The notes under the pieces: generated by a model
Database searches by the model: none
The model's input: only the letters and a program-made list of their open reading frames with translations
Told to the model about the DNA's origin: nothing
Position numbers and translations under genes: made by a program
Shown here: positions 17,541-26,054 of the stretch, one piece after another
How positions within the stretch are numbered: the stretch's first letter is position 1
Layout: the number at the start of each line of letters is the position of its first letter
Origin: Berkiella sp963829835
GTDB taxonomy: Bacteria > Pseudomonadota > Gammaproteobacteria > Berkiellales > Berkiellaceae
Length of the DNA stretch: 64,000 bases
Reading direction: 5' to 3'
Assembly (NCBI GenBank): GCA_963829835.1
Contig: CAWHKC010000004.1
Span: 248,001 to 312,000, forward strand

Positions 17541-18404
17541 ATGACTGAAGAAGAATTTCTGGATAAACAAAAAAAATTAATAGCACTGTGTCCCGAGGCT
17601 GATAAGGTGATCTTTGCATTAAAACAGTACTTGGGGGTCACTTTTTTTCGCTATGTAAAATCCTTTCCCAATGGTGAAAAATTTATTGTCTGCAACAATG
17701 AGGCATGGTTAAAAGCATATTTTAAAGAAAAATTTTACCAAAAAGAATTAGCTGATTTTAAAAAGCATCCTGTTGGCTCAAGGGGATCTCATATTCATCA
17801 TCCCTGCACTAGAGATCATCCAGCCTGCAATTTTTGGCGAGCACACAGCGACATTGGCGATTATACTTGCTTTGTTTATTTTTTTGTAAAATTTAAAGAT
17901 TATTTAGAAGCCTATAATTTTGGGCTCAATGGTGATGCGCATAAAACGAATGACACTTTCTTTAATAATCAACATATCTTTAGGCACTTTTTTTTATATT
18001 TTAGATCTCATGGTCAAGAATTGCTTAAAAATGCTTATGATGCAAGATTTCTCGCTGAAAGTAATGAAAATTACAATTTACAAGATAATTGGCTTTTGGG
18101 CATTAATGAACAATTAACGAAAGTTGTGATACAGGAGATGCCGTTGCAGCAAATCTATTTAGATGATGAATATGAAAACATATCCTTTACAGTCAATGAA
18201 GCAAACTCATTGAAGTGTTTTTTAGAAGGATATAGCATGCAACAAGGAGCAGAAATACTTCATATCTCAGAAACAAGCCAAATAAATAATTTAGGTAAGA
18301 TAATGGATAAACTTCAGGTTAAAGGCTATAACGATCTCAGAACCCTTTGCTTACAACATAATATTGCATTGAAACTCACTTTTTTAAATAAAAATGTCAC
18401 TTAA
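17541..18404 (+). CDS. LuxR-type HTH transcriptional regulator
   Basis: A 287-residue protein. The last 65 residues match a GerE/LuxR helix-turn-helix: FTVNEANSLKCFLEGYSMQQ, then AEILHISETSQINNLGKIMDKL. The recognition helix departs from the usual TV-x-x-H pattern. The N-terminal 200 residues (sensor-like, with a Cys/His-rich stretch SHIHHPCTRDHPACNFW) are not recognised; they may be a diverged ligand or PAS-like domain, or bind metal. AAGGTG lies directly upstream of the ATG. It is transcribed alone in front of lepB, with about 120 bases between. The ligand and targets are unknown. Confidence 0.7.
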   Translation: MTEEEFLDKQKKLIALCPEADKVIFALKQYLGVTFFRYVKSFPNGEKFIVCNNEAWLKAYFKEKFYQKELADFKKHPVGSRGSHIHHPCTRDHPACNFWRAHSDIGDYTCFVYFFVKFKDYLEAYNFGLNGDAHKTNDTFFNNQHIFRHFFLYFRSHGQELLKNAYDARFLAESNENYNLQDNWLLGINEQLTKVVIQEMPLQQIYLDDEYENISFTVNEANSLKCFLEGYSMQQGAEILHISETSQINNLGKIMDKLQVKGYNDLRTLCLQHNIALKLTFLNKNVT

Positions 18405-18527
18405 AGTATGCATACTTCATTAAGGCTGACTTGGCATGGTTATATCTCAAACTTATATTTGACTGCCAACTTTAGATTATGTTTAAATGAATACTAACGA
18501 CATAATCTTGCTTGAATTACTGGAACT

Positions 18528-19292
18528 ATGATGGAATTTGAAATCATTTTACTATTAGCAACCCTAATGTCTGGTTTAATTGTTGCTTTTTATTCGGTTT
18601 TTAAAAGAAATAGAAAACATAATAGTTTTATTTATACGAATGCAAAAAGTTTCTTCCCGCTTTTACTTTTCATTTTTTCATTTAGATCTTTTGCTTTTGA
18701 GCCAGCAAGGATTCCCAGCGCCTCAATGAAACCGACTTTAATAGAAGGTGATATTATTGTGGTTGATAAATTTAGTCATGGTGTTCATCTTCCCATTATT
18801 GGAAAAAGAATTGCTGATTTTGGCAAACCCAAAAGAGGTGATGTTATCGTTTTTAGAGGTGAAGTTAACAACAAGCCAGAACGTGTTATTAAAAGAGTCA
18901 TTGGATTACCCGGCGATCGTATATCTTATAAACAAAAAACACTTTATATCAATGGTAAAGCACAAGAACAAACTTATGAAGGCTATGATCATAACACTGA
19001 ACCCAACGGTGAGACCTTTCCTGTTATCAGGAAAAAAGAGCATTTGGAAGGAAAAGATCATGACATTTTCTTAATCTCATGGATGCAAGATTCAAAACTC
19101 CCCTATGCTGATGTTATCGTCCCGGACAATAGTTACTTTGTGATGGGCGACTTTAGAGATAACAGTCGCGATAGTCGCTATTGGGGTTTTGTTAGTGATG
19201 ACCAAATTGTCGGTAGAGCCAGAATGGTTATTGCTAGTTTTGATATGTTTAACAAAGTCATCAGATTTGATCGTATAGGTCAAATTCTATAG
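18528..19292 (+). CDS. lepB: Signal peptidase I
   Basis: A 254-residue inner-membrane protease that cleaves Sec/Tat signal peptides on the periplasmic side. It has two N-terminal membrane segments (about 5-24 and 40-57), box B RIPSASMKPTL with catalytic Ser66, box C RGDVIVFR, box D ERVIKRVIGLPGD with catalytic Lys122, and box E GDFRDNSRDSRYWGFV. This is the complete Ser/Lys dyad of family S26A. ATG codons at 18528 and 18531 both fit. It is not beside lepA or rnc, the usual place in proteobacteria, so it may be a relocated or second copy. Confidence 0.92.
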   Translation: MMEFEIILLLATLMSGLIVAFYSVFKRNRKHNSFIYTNAKSFFPLLLFIFSFRSFAFEPARIPSASMKPTLIEGDIIVVDKFSHGVHLPIIGKRIADFGKPKRGDVIVFRGEVNNKPERVIKRVIGLPGDRISYKQKTLYINGKAQEQTYEGYDHNTEPNGETFPVIRKKEHLEGKDHDIFLISWMQDSKLPYADVIVPDNSYFVMGDFRDNSRDSRYWGFVSDDQIVGRARMVIASFDMFNKVIRFDRIGQIL

Positions 19293-19417
19293 CAATTTAG
19301 GATTTTCTTGATAATAGCCAAATGAGTACGGTTGGCCTGCAGTATCTCTTAAGGTTCCATTAGAAGCATAAATAATAGGCTCAGTTATTCTGAGAAAAAA
19401 CTATTTCATGGGAAATT

Positions 19418-20626
19418 CTATATTAACTGTGAAAGAAATGTTTGAGCAGGAACGATAATCGGTTCGTGATAAGAGAAACAATTGACATCACGATAATCCA
19501 TATCAAAAACCACCTGAAAGGCATGTGGCGCTTGTATTTCTTTCTTAAAATAATAAAGATGCTTACTGATCCCATTGTTGCTAGAATTTTTTGCTTCTAC
19601 GAGAAACCATGGTTTTTTGTCTTTTGTAACCAAGAAATCAACTTCTCGTTTTTCCTTATCACGGATATAATATAAATCGTATTTTCCAAAACCAGTATCT
19701 TCCCAAAAATGTACTGCTTTCAAGAGGTGTGCGGCAATAAAATTCTCAACTCTTGCGCCAGGATCGCTAATTTCTGACCAGTCCCAAAGATATATTTTCG
19801 GGTCTTTGCGCAGTGAGCGTTTAACATTTTTCGACCACGGACGCACAGTGAAACAATAATAAAAAGATTCTAGACATTTAATCCATCGCTGAATAGTTGG
19901 CGCTGAAACATTAATTAGATTTGCAAGGTTTGCATAATTAACCAACTGCCCCGTTTGAGATTTTAAAACATCTGCCAGCATTTCCAGTTGAGCAATTTCT
20001 TGAATTTGGCTTAACTTCTGAATATCTTCCCGTATCATCTGTTGCTGTCTGAGGTTATGCCAACGTGTGAAGAATCGTTTGTTGTTTTTTAAAAATGGTT
20101 CAGGAAACCCACCAAATTCAAGTAGGCGAAGAAACGTTGGATTATCAATCGGCTTTTGAGCTCTGATTTCCGATTCTATTAATGAAGGCGAGACAATCTC
20201 TGCCACACTTAAAGGATGTACCCTGTAAAGAAAATATCGCCCCATTAAGCTATCGCCGGTCGCTTTGTAGATATTGAGCTTTGCACTCCCCGTTACAATA
20301 ATTTTTACTTTTTCATTATATAAATCAAAGAACCCTTTGAGGAATTGTTTCCATTTTTTATATTTGTGGATTTCATCAAACACAACAATGGGTATTTGTT
20401 CACTTGCCTTTTCAAGATTAATATATAGTGCAACTTTCTCAGCACCAGAAATAATCAGTTGTTGATGTTCTTTGAGATCCCAGTTTAAGTAATGAAAATC
20501 CTGCGTCAAGTTTTTAGCCGTCAAACTGCAGGTTGTTTTGCCGACTTGTCGTGGGCCTGCCAAGAAAATCATTTGACGAAGTTCTTGTAAATGTTGAGAG
20601 ATAAGTAGTTCGTAGAGTCGTTTCAT
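19418..20626 (-). CDS. AAA_14 / DUF4143 family ATPase
   Basis: A 402-residue protein of the widespread 'ATP-binding protein' family with an AAA domain (Walker A GPRQVGKTT near residue 25, Walker B PIVVFDEIHKY, sensor VTGSAKLNI) followed by DUF4143 (winged helix, then a PD-(D/E)xK-like region with VDFLV...WFLVEAKNS). The VDFLV...VEAK spacing resembles a nuclease core. Role uncertain; often linked to mobile or toxin-like functions. The frame extends up to ATG 20653, but a strong promoter places the transcript start about there, so ATG 20626 (MKRLYELL) is chosen. Confidence 0.8.
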   Translation of the reverse strand: MKRLYELLISQHLQELRQMIFLAGPRQVGKTTCSLTAKNLTQDFHYLNWDLKEHQQLIISGAEKVALYINLEKASEQIPIVVFDEIHKYKKWKQFLKGFFDLYNEKVKIIVTGSAKLNIYKATGDSLMGRYFLYRVHPLSVAEIVSPSLIESEIRAQKPIDNPTFLRLLEFGGFPEPFLKNNKRFFTRWHNLRQQQMIREDIQKLSQIQEIAQLEMLADVLKSQTGQLVNYANLANLINVSAPTIQRWIKCLESFYYCFTVRPWSKNVKRSLRKDPKIYLWDWSEISDPGARVENFIAAHLLKAVHFWEDTGFGKYDLYYIRDKEKREVDFLVTKDKKPWFLVEAKNSSNNGISKHLYYFKKEIQAPHAFQVVFDMDYRDVNCFSYHEPIIVPAQTFLSQLI

Positions 20627-20651
20627 AAAGAAAATACCAATTGAGCGAGAC

Positions 20652-20686
20652 ATTGACCATTATAACATGCATATTACTTTAGTCAA
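20652..20686 (-). promoter_or_regulatory. Near-consensus sigma-70 promoter with flanking TAATGGTC repeats
   Basis: On the minus strand: -35 TTGACT (20686-20681), a 16-base spacer, extended -10 TGT-TATAAT (TATAAT at 20664-20659). The octamer TAATGGTC occurs at 20694-20687 and again at 20662-20655, 32 bases apart (three helical turns), straddling the promoter, a layout suited to an operator. It drives the AAA/DUF4143 gene. Confidence 0.7.
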
Positions 20687-20758
20687 GACCATTAAAACAC
20701 ACTCGTTTGATTGGTCATGGCTGAAATATTGATAATATATTGATTATAAACAACAATT

Positions 20759-21961
20759 TTATAAAAAATCATGTATCAATAGCGTTGCCACGAAAGTGAT
20801 TGCAACCGCTATTTTAATAATATTAAGCTTCCATACTTTTTCGATGATGCTGGTTATGGCCAATACAATCACTGAGGGATAAATGGCTTGAACAAGCGGT
20901 TCAATAAAATGCATCAACCCTTCAAACCCTAAGTTCGCTAACAACAGCGTAACAGCAACCACACCAATACACATTGAGAAATAAGGGATCTGAATATGTT
21001 TAAACATATCTGAACGTTTAAATTCATCACAAATGATGTCTGCAAAAGTAACACCCGCTCCTAATGCCGTTGTAAAACAAGCTAGGGCAATGGCAATATT
21101 TGACACTAAAGCCAGCTTCGAATGCAGAATAATGAAGCTCAAATGAATTAAGATCTGTGCACGCGGTACATTCATTAAGGCAATGTTATGATTAGCGGCA
21201 GAAAAGGCAAGCCCCACGTAGATGATAGCAAGTAAAATTACAGAAATGATGCTTGCCCAAAATAAAGTTAAATATACCGAGTACGTCTTTCCCTTTTGCT
21301 CAGCAGCCTCTTTTTGAAAATTCAGCAAAGTCCAAGTAGCCGCACAATAGAAAATCGAACACATTAAATCAAGGGTATAATATCCCCCATCAAATCCTAA
21401 CTTAAAAGCTTCTAAGGCAGTTGTATCCAAACGGGGATCCGTTTGTCCAACTGTCGTAAGGCCTTTATAAATAATAATCAATAAGCAAATCACCAGCGCG
21501 GGAGATAAAATATAGCCTAGAATCCCAAGGACTTGTTCTCTTCTAAATATACAAGCTAAAGTGAGACAGCCTGCAATAAGCGTAAAAGCCAATAAACTTA
21601 ATTCAGGAAAATAAGGCGTGATAGCGCCATATGCCACTGTGAAGCATCGAGGCATAATCGCAAATGGCCCCAACATCACTAAACCAATAATCATCAAGGC
21701 AATGCCTGGCATTTTCCCAATCTTAAAGAAAAATTTACCTGCCTCACCATCTTGAAGAATGGTGGCATAAAGACCTAATAAAGGACCTAAAACAGCTGTC
21801 AGCATCAAACCTAGAATGCCTACCCAGATCATATGACCAGAATCCCTTCCCATAATAAGAGGGAATACCACATTCCCGGCGCCAAAAAACATGGAGAATA
21901 TAGCCAAGCCAGTTTCCCAAGTTGATAAATCCAATATTGGCCGACAGAAACGTTTTAGCAT
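20759..21961 (-). CDS. brnQ: Branched-chain amino acid:cation symporter (LIVCS family)
   Basis: A 400-residue inner-membrane protein with about 12 hydrophobic segments. The N-terminal FSMFFGAGNVVFPLIMG is the diagnostic motif of BrnQ/LIVCS transporters, which bring in Leu, Ile and Val with Na+ or H+. GPFAIMPRCFTVAYGAI and ALGAGVTFADIICDEF are further family blocks. Bacterial BrnQ is usually 430-440 residues, so this copy is slightly short. Intracellular Legionellales often carry several copies and depend on host amino acids. It is transcribed alone. Confidence 0.88.
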   Translation of the reverse strand: MLKRFCRPILDLSTWETGLAIFSMFFGAGNVVFPLIMGRDSGHMIWVGILGLMLTAVLGPLLGLYATILQDGEAGKFFFKIGKMPGIALMIIGLVMLGPFAIMPRCFTVAYGAITPYFPELSLLAFTLIAGCLTLACIFRREQVLGILGYILSPALVICLLIIIYKGLTTVGQTDPRLDTTALEAFKLGFDGGYYTLDLMCSIFYCAATWTLLNFQKEAAEQKGKTYSVYLTLFWASIISVILLAIIYVGLAFSAANHNIALMNVPRAQILIHLSFIILHSKLALVSNIAIALACFTTALGAGVTFADIICDEFKRSDMFKHIQIPYFSMCIGVVAVTLLLANLGFEGLMHFIEPLVQAIYPSVIVLAITSIIEKVWKLNIIKIAVAITFVATLLIHDFL

Positions 21962-22270
21962 GCGTGGGTCTCATATTTTTTTGTATTTCAGTTTGCAAGT
22001 ATACCAATAAAAACCAACCAAAGTAGAGAGTTAGGCTTAAGAGAAATAGTGAGATGAGCATCTGAACATAACGCCAGTTGACAACTAGCTGCATTAAACT
22101 TATGGTCAAATAACTTAACTTTAATCGAATCCTTCCAAGCGATATGTTTATCAAACTCAAAGCATTTAGTGTCAACTTTGCTGTGCAAAAATTTGCAGGT
22201 TACAGTTAATTCCTTTGTTAAAAAATTGAAATAATGCGTTTTTTTCATGTTTTTTTACAAGGATGTGTTT

Positions 22271-23626
22271 ATGAAAAACGGATCAAGCAACGGATCATTT
22301 CCCGAAATTTCAGATTCTGCCGTTTCCTCTTTATCTTCTTCTTCTTCTCCTGCCCCCCTCTCCGATGATGCTAAATTGATTGAAGCCATTGAACAAGCTA
22401 TGGAGGAACTTAATCTCGTGGCTACGAGTGATACCAATAAATATTTTTCAGGTTTCGATGAAATGGCCGAAATCGTGAAAAAAAGGCCTGATCTTATCCA
22501 AGATAGATTATTTCACTTAGTATTTATGTATGTAAAAGCTTACTTTGATGATACTCAAGATAGAAAGTGCACAGAACATTTAGTTGCCGTATTAAAAAGT
22601 GGTAATCAATACAGTGCAAAAAATCTGCGGATAGTATTTTTATGGTCCATTAAACATGAATTGGAAGAGGTACTAGCAGCTTTACTTTTTCAACAGATAA
22701 GTTTTATTCATATTTTAACACCACATTGCTTTTCAGTTTTTATTAGCTCACCGAATATGTCCACATTTTTGGAAGATATACTTTTCTCCCGTTGGTCCGC
22801 ACAAACATTAGATTTGGAAACACTTAGTATATTTAAGGAATTATTTATTTTTACTGCTCGCAAGGGCACGCCAAAGATGCTAAACGTTTTTTTAAAACGT
22901 TGTGATTTTTTGAGGAACAGCGAAAGCATTATTGGTGCTTTAGAAATGGCCATCTCCGAGTGTAACGTAGAGAATGTTGTTTTTCTTTGGGGTAATAGAT
23001 CTCTTGATGCCTACAGTAAAAAAAGAATCCTCGCAGAAATTGTCAAAGAGCGTCATCACGAAATGCTCCAAGCGCTGCAAAAAGAAGAAGCAAGTTCGAC
23101 CTTTTATGAAAAATTCATTTTACGTGTTGCACAAATGTGCGCTGCGGGTGGGTTGACCATAGAGAATGCCAATATTATTTTGTCGATGGTGGAAGCCTAT
23201 GTGGCCGTGATGGTCGCACTTGATGAGTTAGCCCCCCATAAAAAAAGAGCATATTACATAAAACTGGGCTTAGAATTAATTGAGGATTGTAAACAGCTTT
23301 CCCAAAAAGCTAAAGAAGAAGCGCAAAAATCACAAGGGGTTTCCCAAGAATTCCTCAACATTTTAGATGATTCTACACTGCTCCCTTCTATGGCAAGTAA
23401 AAAGCACTCATTATTAAATGAAATACTTAGTCCCAATAATGCTCCTAGAAGAATGCCTTCTCAAGATCCCTTAATTGAACAATCCTTACCTTCGAATCTC
23501 ATTGAAACATTCATGCCCTTGCGAACGCTTTCAAAAGAGAGATTGCAAGAGGAATCATTAGAGGAAGTAAAACAACAGCTTGAACAGTCGACTCTGCAAG
23601 ACAAAGAAAGAGCAGGGATTTTTTAG
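22271..23626 (+). CDS. Orphan helical protein, 451 aa
   Basis: No family recognised. The N-terminus is Ser-rich (SDSAVSSLSSSSSPAP), and the rest is almost all helical, resembling repeat-type helical scaffolds; the block KGTPKMLNVFLKRCDFL and its neighbours recall degenerate ankyrin-like hairpins, but no consensus TPLH is seen. Residues 350-380 are Lys/Gln/Glu-rich and predicted coiled coil. An upstream ATG exists at 22247, but AAGGA at 22259-22263 lies 7 bases before ATG 22271, which is chosen. There is no signal peptide or membrane segment. Next to an ankyrin protein; a secreted effector is possible but unsupported. Confidence 0.65.
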   Translation: MKNGSSNGSFPEISDSAVSSLSSSSSPAPLSDDAKLIEAIEQAMEELNLVATSDTNKYFSGFDEMAEIVKKRPDLIQDRLFHLVFMYVKAYFDDTQDRKCTEHLVAVLKSGNQYSAKNLRIVFLWSIKHELEEVLAALLFQQISFIHILTPHCFSVFISSPNMSTFLEDILFSRWSAQTLDLETLSIFKELFIFTARKGTPKMLNVFLKRCDFLRNSESIIGALEMAISECNVENVVFLWGNRSLDAYSKKRILAEIVKERHHEMLQALQKEEASSTFYEKFILRVAQMCAAGGLTIENANIILSMVEAYVAVMVALDELAPHKKRAYYIKLGLELIEDCKQLSQKAKEEAQKSQGVSQEFLNILDDSTLLPSMASKKHSLLNEILSPNNAPRRMPSQDPLIEQSLPSNLIETFMPLRTLSKERLQEESLEEVKQQLEQSTLQDKERAGIF

Positions 23627-23740
23627 CAAATTCTTTTGCATATACAACAAAAACAGCTTATTTAATATGATTTACCTATTTTTGAGCATAGATAAATGTC
23701 CATTTATTCGTTAATATTACTTTCCAAAAAATTAACATAA

Positions 23741-25291
23741 ATGGCAAATTGGTTGAATTTAACAGCATTAAATAAGAAATGGGTAATTGGTGCGGCTACA
23801 ACAATAGCATTGACTGCCGCAACCTTTGCAATAGGTGCTTTTGCGCTAACCGCTATGACCGCTGCTACTGTGGTTGCAATAAATGCTGCAGTGGTATGTT
23901 TTAGCTATGGCGTCTCCCTGCTTTACATGCAAAATAAAGAAAATATTCCAAAAATCACACAAAAAGTTTATTCAACGCTATCTAAATATTTTACGACGCT
24001 GAGAAAGCACCTACTTGGCAATACCCAAGGATTAATCTTAGCGGCTTATTCTGGCGATACAAATAAAGTAGCTCTACTCATTCAATTAGGCGTAAATGTA
24101 AATGCTATTGGATATAATGGCGCTACAGCGCTTATGTGTGCAGCTGAACGTGGCCATGCAGATATTGTTGCACAATTACTGGCTGCTGGTGCAAATGTAA
24201 ATGCATTTAATAACGCAGGAGGTACAGCGCTAATGTTGGCTGCCTCAAATGGTCATGCTGGTGTGATCACACAGCTACTTGCTGCAGGAGCGAATGTAGA
24301 TGCAACTAATCTCAAGAGCGAAACATCACTTTCTTTTGCGGCAGAAAATGGTCATGTAGGTGTTGTTACGCAATTACTCTATGCTGGCGCCGATACAAGC
24401 ATTGCTGATATTGATGGAAATTTAGCAGTGATGTATGCTGCTGATAACGGCCATTACGATATTGTAGCATTATTGCAGCAAGGTGGCGCACTATTACAAA
24501 TAAACGCTGTTAATGCAGCGCAAAGCGTACATGAAATTTCTGTTCATAAATCTGTTTCTGAATCTATTGCGGCTTTGAAAAAACATTACAACGGTGCAAA
24601 TCTTCGACAGGCTCGTCAAGAATTCATTACCTGGATAAATGGTTTAACCGAAAAAGATAAGGAAACGCAAGCAGCTAAACGCGCTATTCAATGGCTGCAA
24701 AATTTGGACTATACTGACATTCGCTCTAAAATTACAATACAAGAGGCTTTCGCCTTAGTGTGGTTAGGTGTTAACGATATCAATGCTCTTGCGCCTGAGT
24801 TTCAACTAAAAAAAGAAGATATACCAGCACGCCGAAAAACCCTTATTCATCAGTTGTATGATATTCAACGGGGTTATAATCTCAATGCAAAAGCCGTTGA
24901 TAATAAAGCCCCTGACGATAAAACTTGCCCCTCCGGTGCTTTTAACAAGATGGTTGCGGCTCTTGCGGGAGCGCATTCAAAAGTAACGCTAATCATTATA
25001 AATATGGAAAGTATGGCCCTTAAAGCTCAAGGCATAGTCAATGAGGCATTTATGAATTTGACTGAAGACCTTCAAAGAAAATTTGCAACACTATCGACTC
25101 CAGCCAATGGCATGCCGGACGAACTTTTAAAGAATATCAAAGGCAATGTTGAAACAAAACTACATGACGAATTTGATGAGTTTAACTGTTTAGTCAATAA
25201 TTATGATCAAGCTTTTAAAATAGCCGTAGATAATCTTGAGTATTCTAATCCACCCAATGCAGTTAAAGCGGTGCAACTTAAATGTAGATAG
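23741..25291 (+). CDS. Ankyrin-repeat protein with N-terminal membrane hairpin
   Basis: A 516-residue protein. Residues 14-36 and 40-63 are Ala-rich hydrophobic segments that could form a membrane hairpin. Residues 90-250 hold five consecutive ankyrin repeats (ATALMCAAERGHADIVAQLL, GTALMLAASNGHAGVITQLL, and so on) with the A-G-A-N-V-x-A turn. The C-terminal 260 residues are helical, unrecognised. There is no good Shine-Dalgarno before the ATG. It is an effector-type architecture in Legionellales, though host function is inferred. It is followed by a small two-membrane-segment protein. Confidence 0.82.
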   Translation: MANWLNLTALNKKWVIGAATTIALTAATFAIGAFALTAMTAATVVAINAAVVCFSYGVSLLYMQNKENIPKITQKVYSTLSKYFTTLRKHLLGNTQGLILAAYSGDTNKVALLIQLGVNVNAIGYNGATALMCAAERGHADIVAQLLAAGANVNAFNNAGGTALMLAASNGHAGVITQLLAAGANVDATNLKSETSLSFAAENGHVGVVTQLLYAGADTSIADIDGNLAVMYAADNGHYDIVALLQQGGALLQINAVNAAQSVHEISVHKSVSESIAALKKHYNGANLRQARQEFITWINGLTEKDKETQAAKRAIQWLQNLDYTDIRSKITIQEAFALVWLGVNDINALAPEFQLKKEDIPARRKTLIHQLYDIQRGYNLNAKAVDNKAPDDKTCPSGAFNKMVAALAGAHSKVTLIIINMESMALKAQGIVNEAFMNLTEDLQRKFATLSTPANGMPDELLKNIKGNVETKLHDEFDEFNCLVNNYDQAFKIAVDNLEYSNPPNAVKAVQLKCR

Positions 25292-25401
25292 ATATGGAGC
25301 ATTAATCCACAGAACTGTATAATTATGTAGTTTCCCTTTACGAGTCTTACTCTTAATGTGTCATACTCTATATTACGTTTTAAAAAAACATTGAATAAAG
25401 T

Positions 25402-25914
25402 ATGTCTAAAATGGACAAAACTACTCTCCATATCTCCATTACAATTATTGCCATTGGAATGATTGTAACCTCTGGTATATTGCAATATTTTATTATTATT
25501 CCAAGCGATCATAAAATTTCTGAATATCGTCAAGCGATCGCGGATAATCAAACACTTATTAAAGATTTATGGGGTAGTTTTAGCATCAATGAAAACAAAG
25601 TAAACGCAGCACTTACGATATCTGCATTAACGACTAAAGAAAATAGTGAAGCCCAAAAAGTGCGGGATTATTATTTGCTTGCATTTCCCTCTTTGAACAA
25701 AAATGCGCCAATATCAGAAATTATTCAAGCGATGGATAAAGAACGAAATGATACTATCGAATATATCAATCGGCTTTATGCTAAACAAACTGACATTCAG
25801 ACAGAAATAGCAACATTAGACATGTCTAAAAAGCGACTTGCCGATGTTGCCTTCTTCTTACAAATGCTAAGTTTAATGTTGGTAATCATTAAAAAAGATA
25901 TACCGAATGAATAA
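25402..25914 (+). CDS. Orphan small membrane protein with central coiled coil
   Basis: A 170-residue protein with hydrophobic segments near both ends (about residues 10-32 and 146-162) and a charged helical middle (DKERNDTIEYINRLYAKQTDIQTEIATL) likely to be a coiled coil. No family recognised. The two membrane segments would place the middle on one side of the membrane. It follows the ankyrin gene by 110 bases on the same strand. Confidence 0.6.
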   Translation: MSKMDKTTLHISITIIAIGMIVTSGILQYFIIIPSDHKISEYRQAIADNQTLIKDLWGSFSINENKVNAALTISALTTKENSEAQKVRDYYLLAFPSLNKNAPISEIIQAMDKERNDTIEYINRLYAKQTDIQTEIATLDMSKKRLADVAFFLQMLSLMLVIIKKDIPNE

Positions 25915-25992
25915 ACATTTAGTTGTAGGGGCTTCTAAGGCTTCCAAAGAAAAATAACAGCATAAGCTAGTTAGCTTTGCCAAAGTATGAAT

Positions 25993-26021
25993 TTGACAGA
26001 TAAATATCAAGATAGTAAACT
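25993..26021 (+). promoter_or_regulatory. Predicted sigma-70 promoter for the ADP-ribosyltransferase gene
   Basis: TTGACA (25993-25998), a 17-base spacer and TAAACT (26016-26021). The -35 box is perfect; the -10 box matches four of six bases. The start codon at 26055 lies 33 bases further on. No good Shine-Dalgarno precedes that ATG. Confidence 0.5.
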
Positions 26022-26054
26022 CACTACCTTGATTCATCACTCGAGTCTATTGTT

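Noticed and set aside
22247..22270. Upstream start for the 451-residue orphan gene
   Set aside because: AAGGA lies 7 bases before ATG 22271, whereas nothing suitable precedes 22247.
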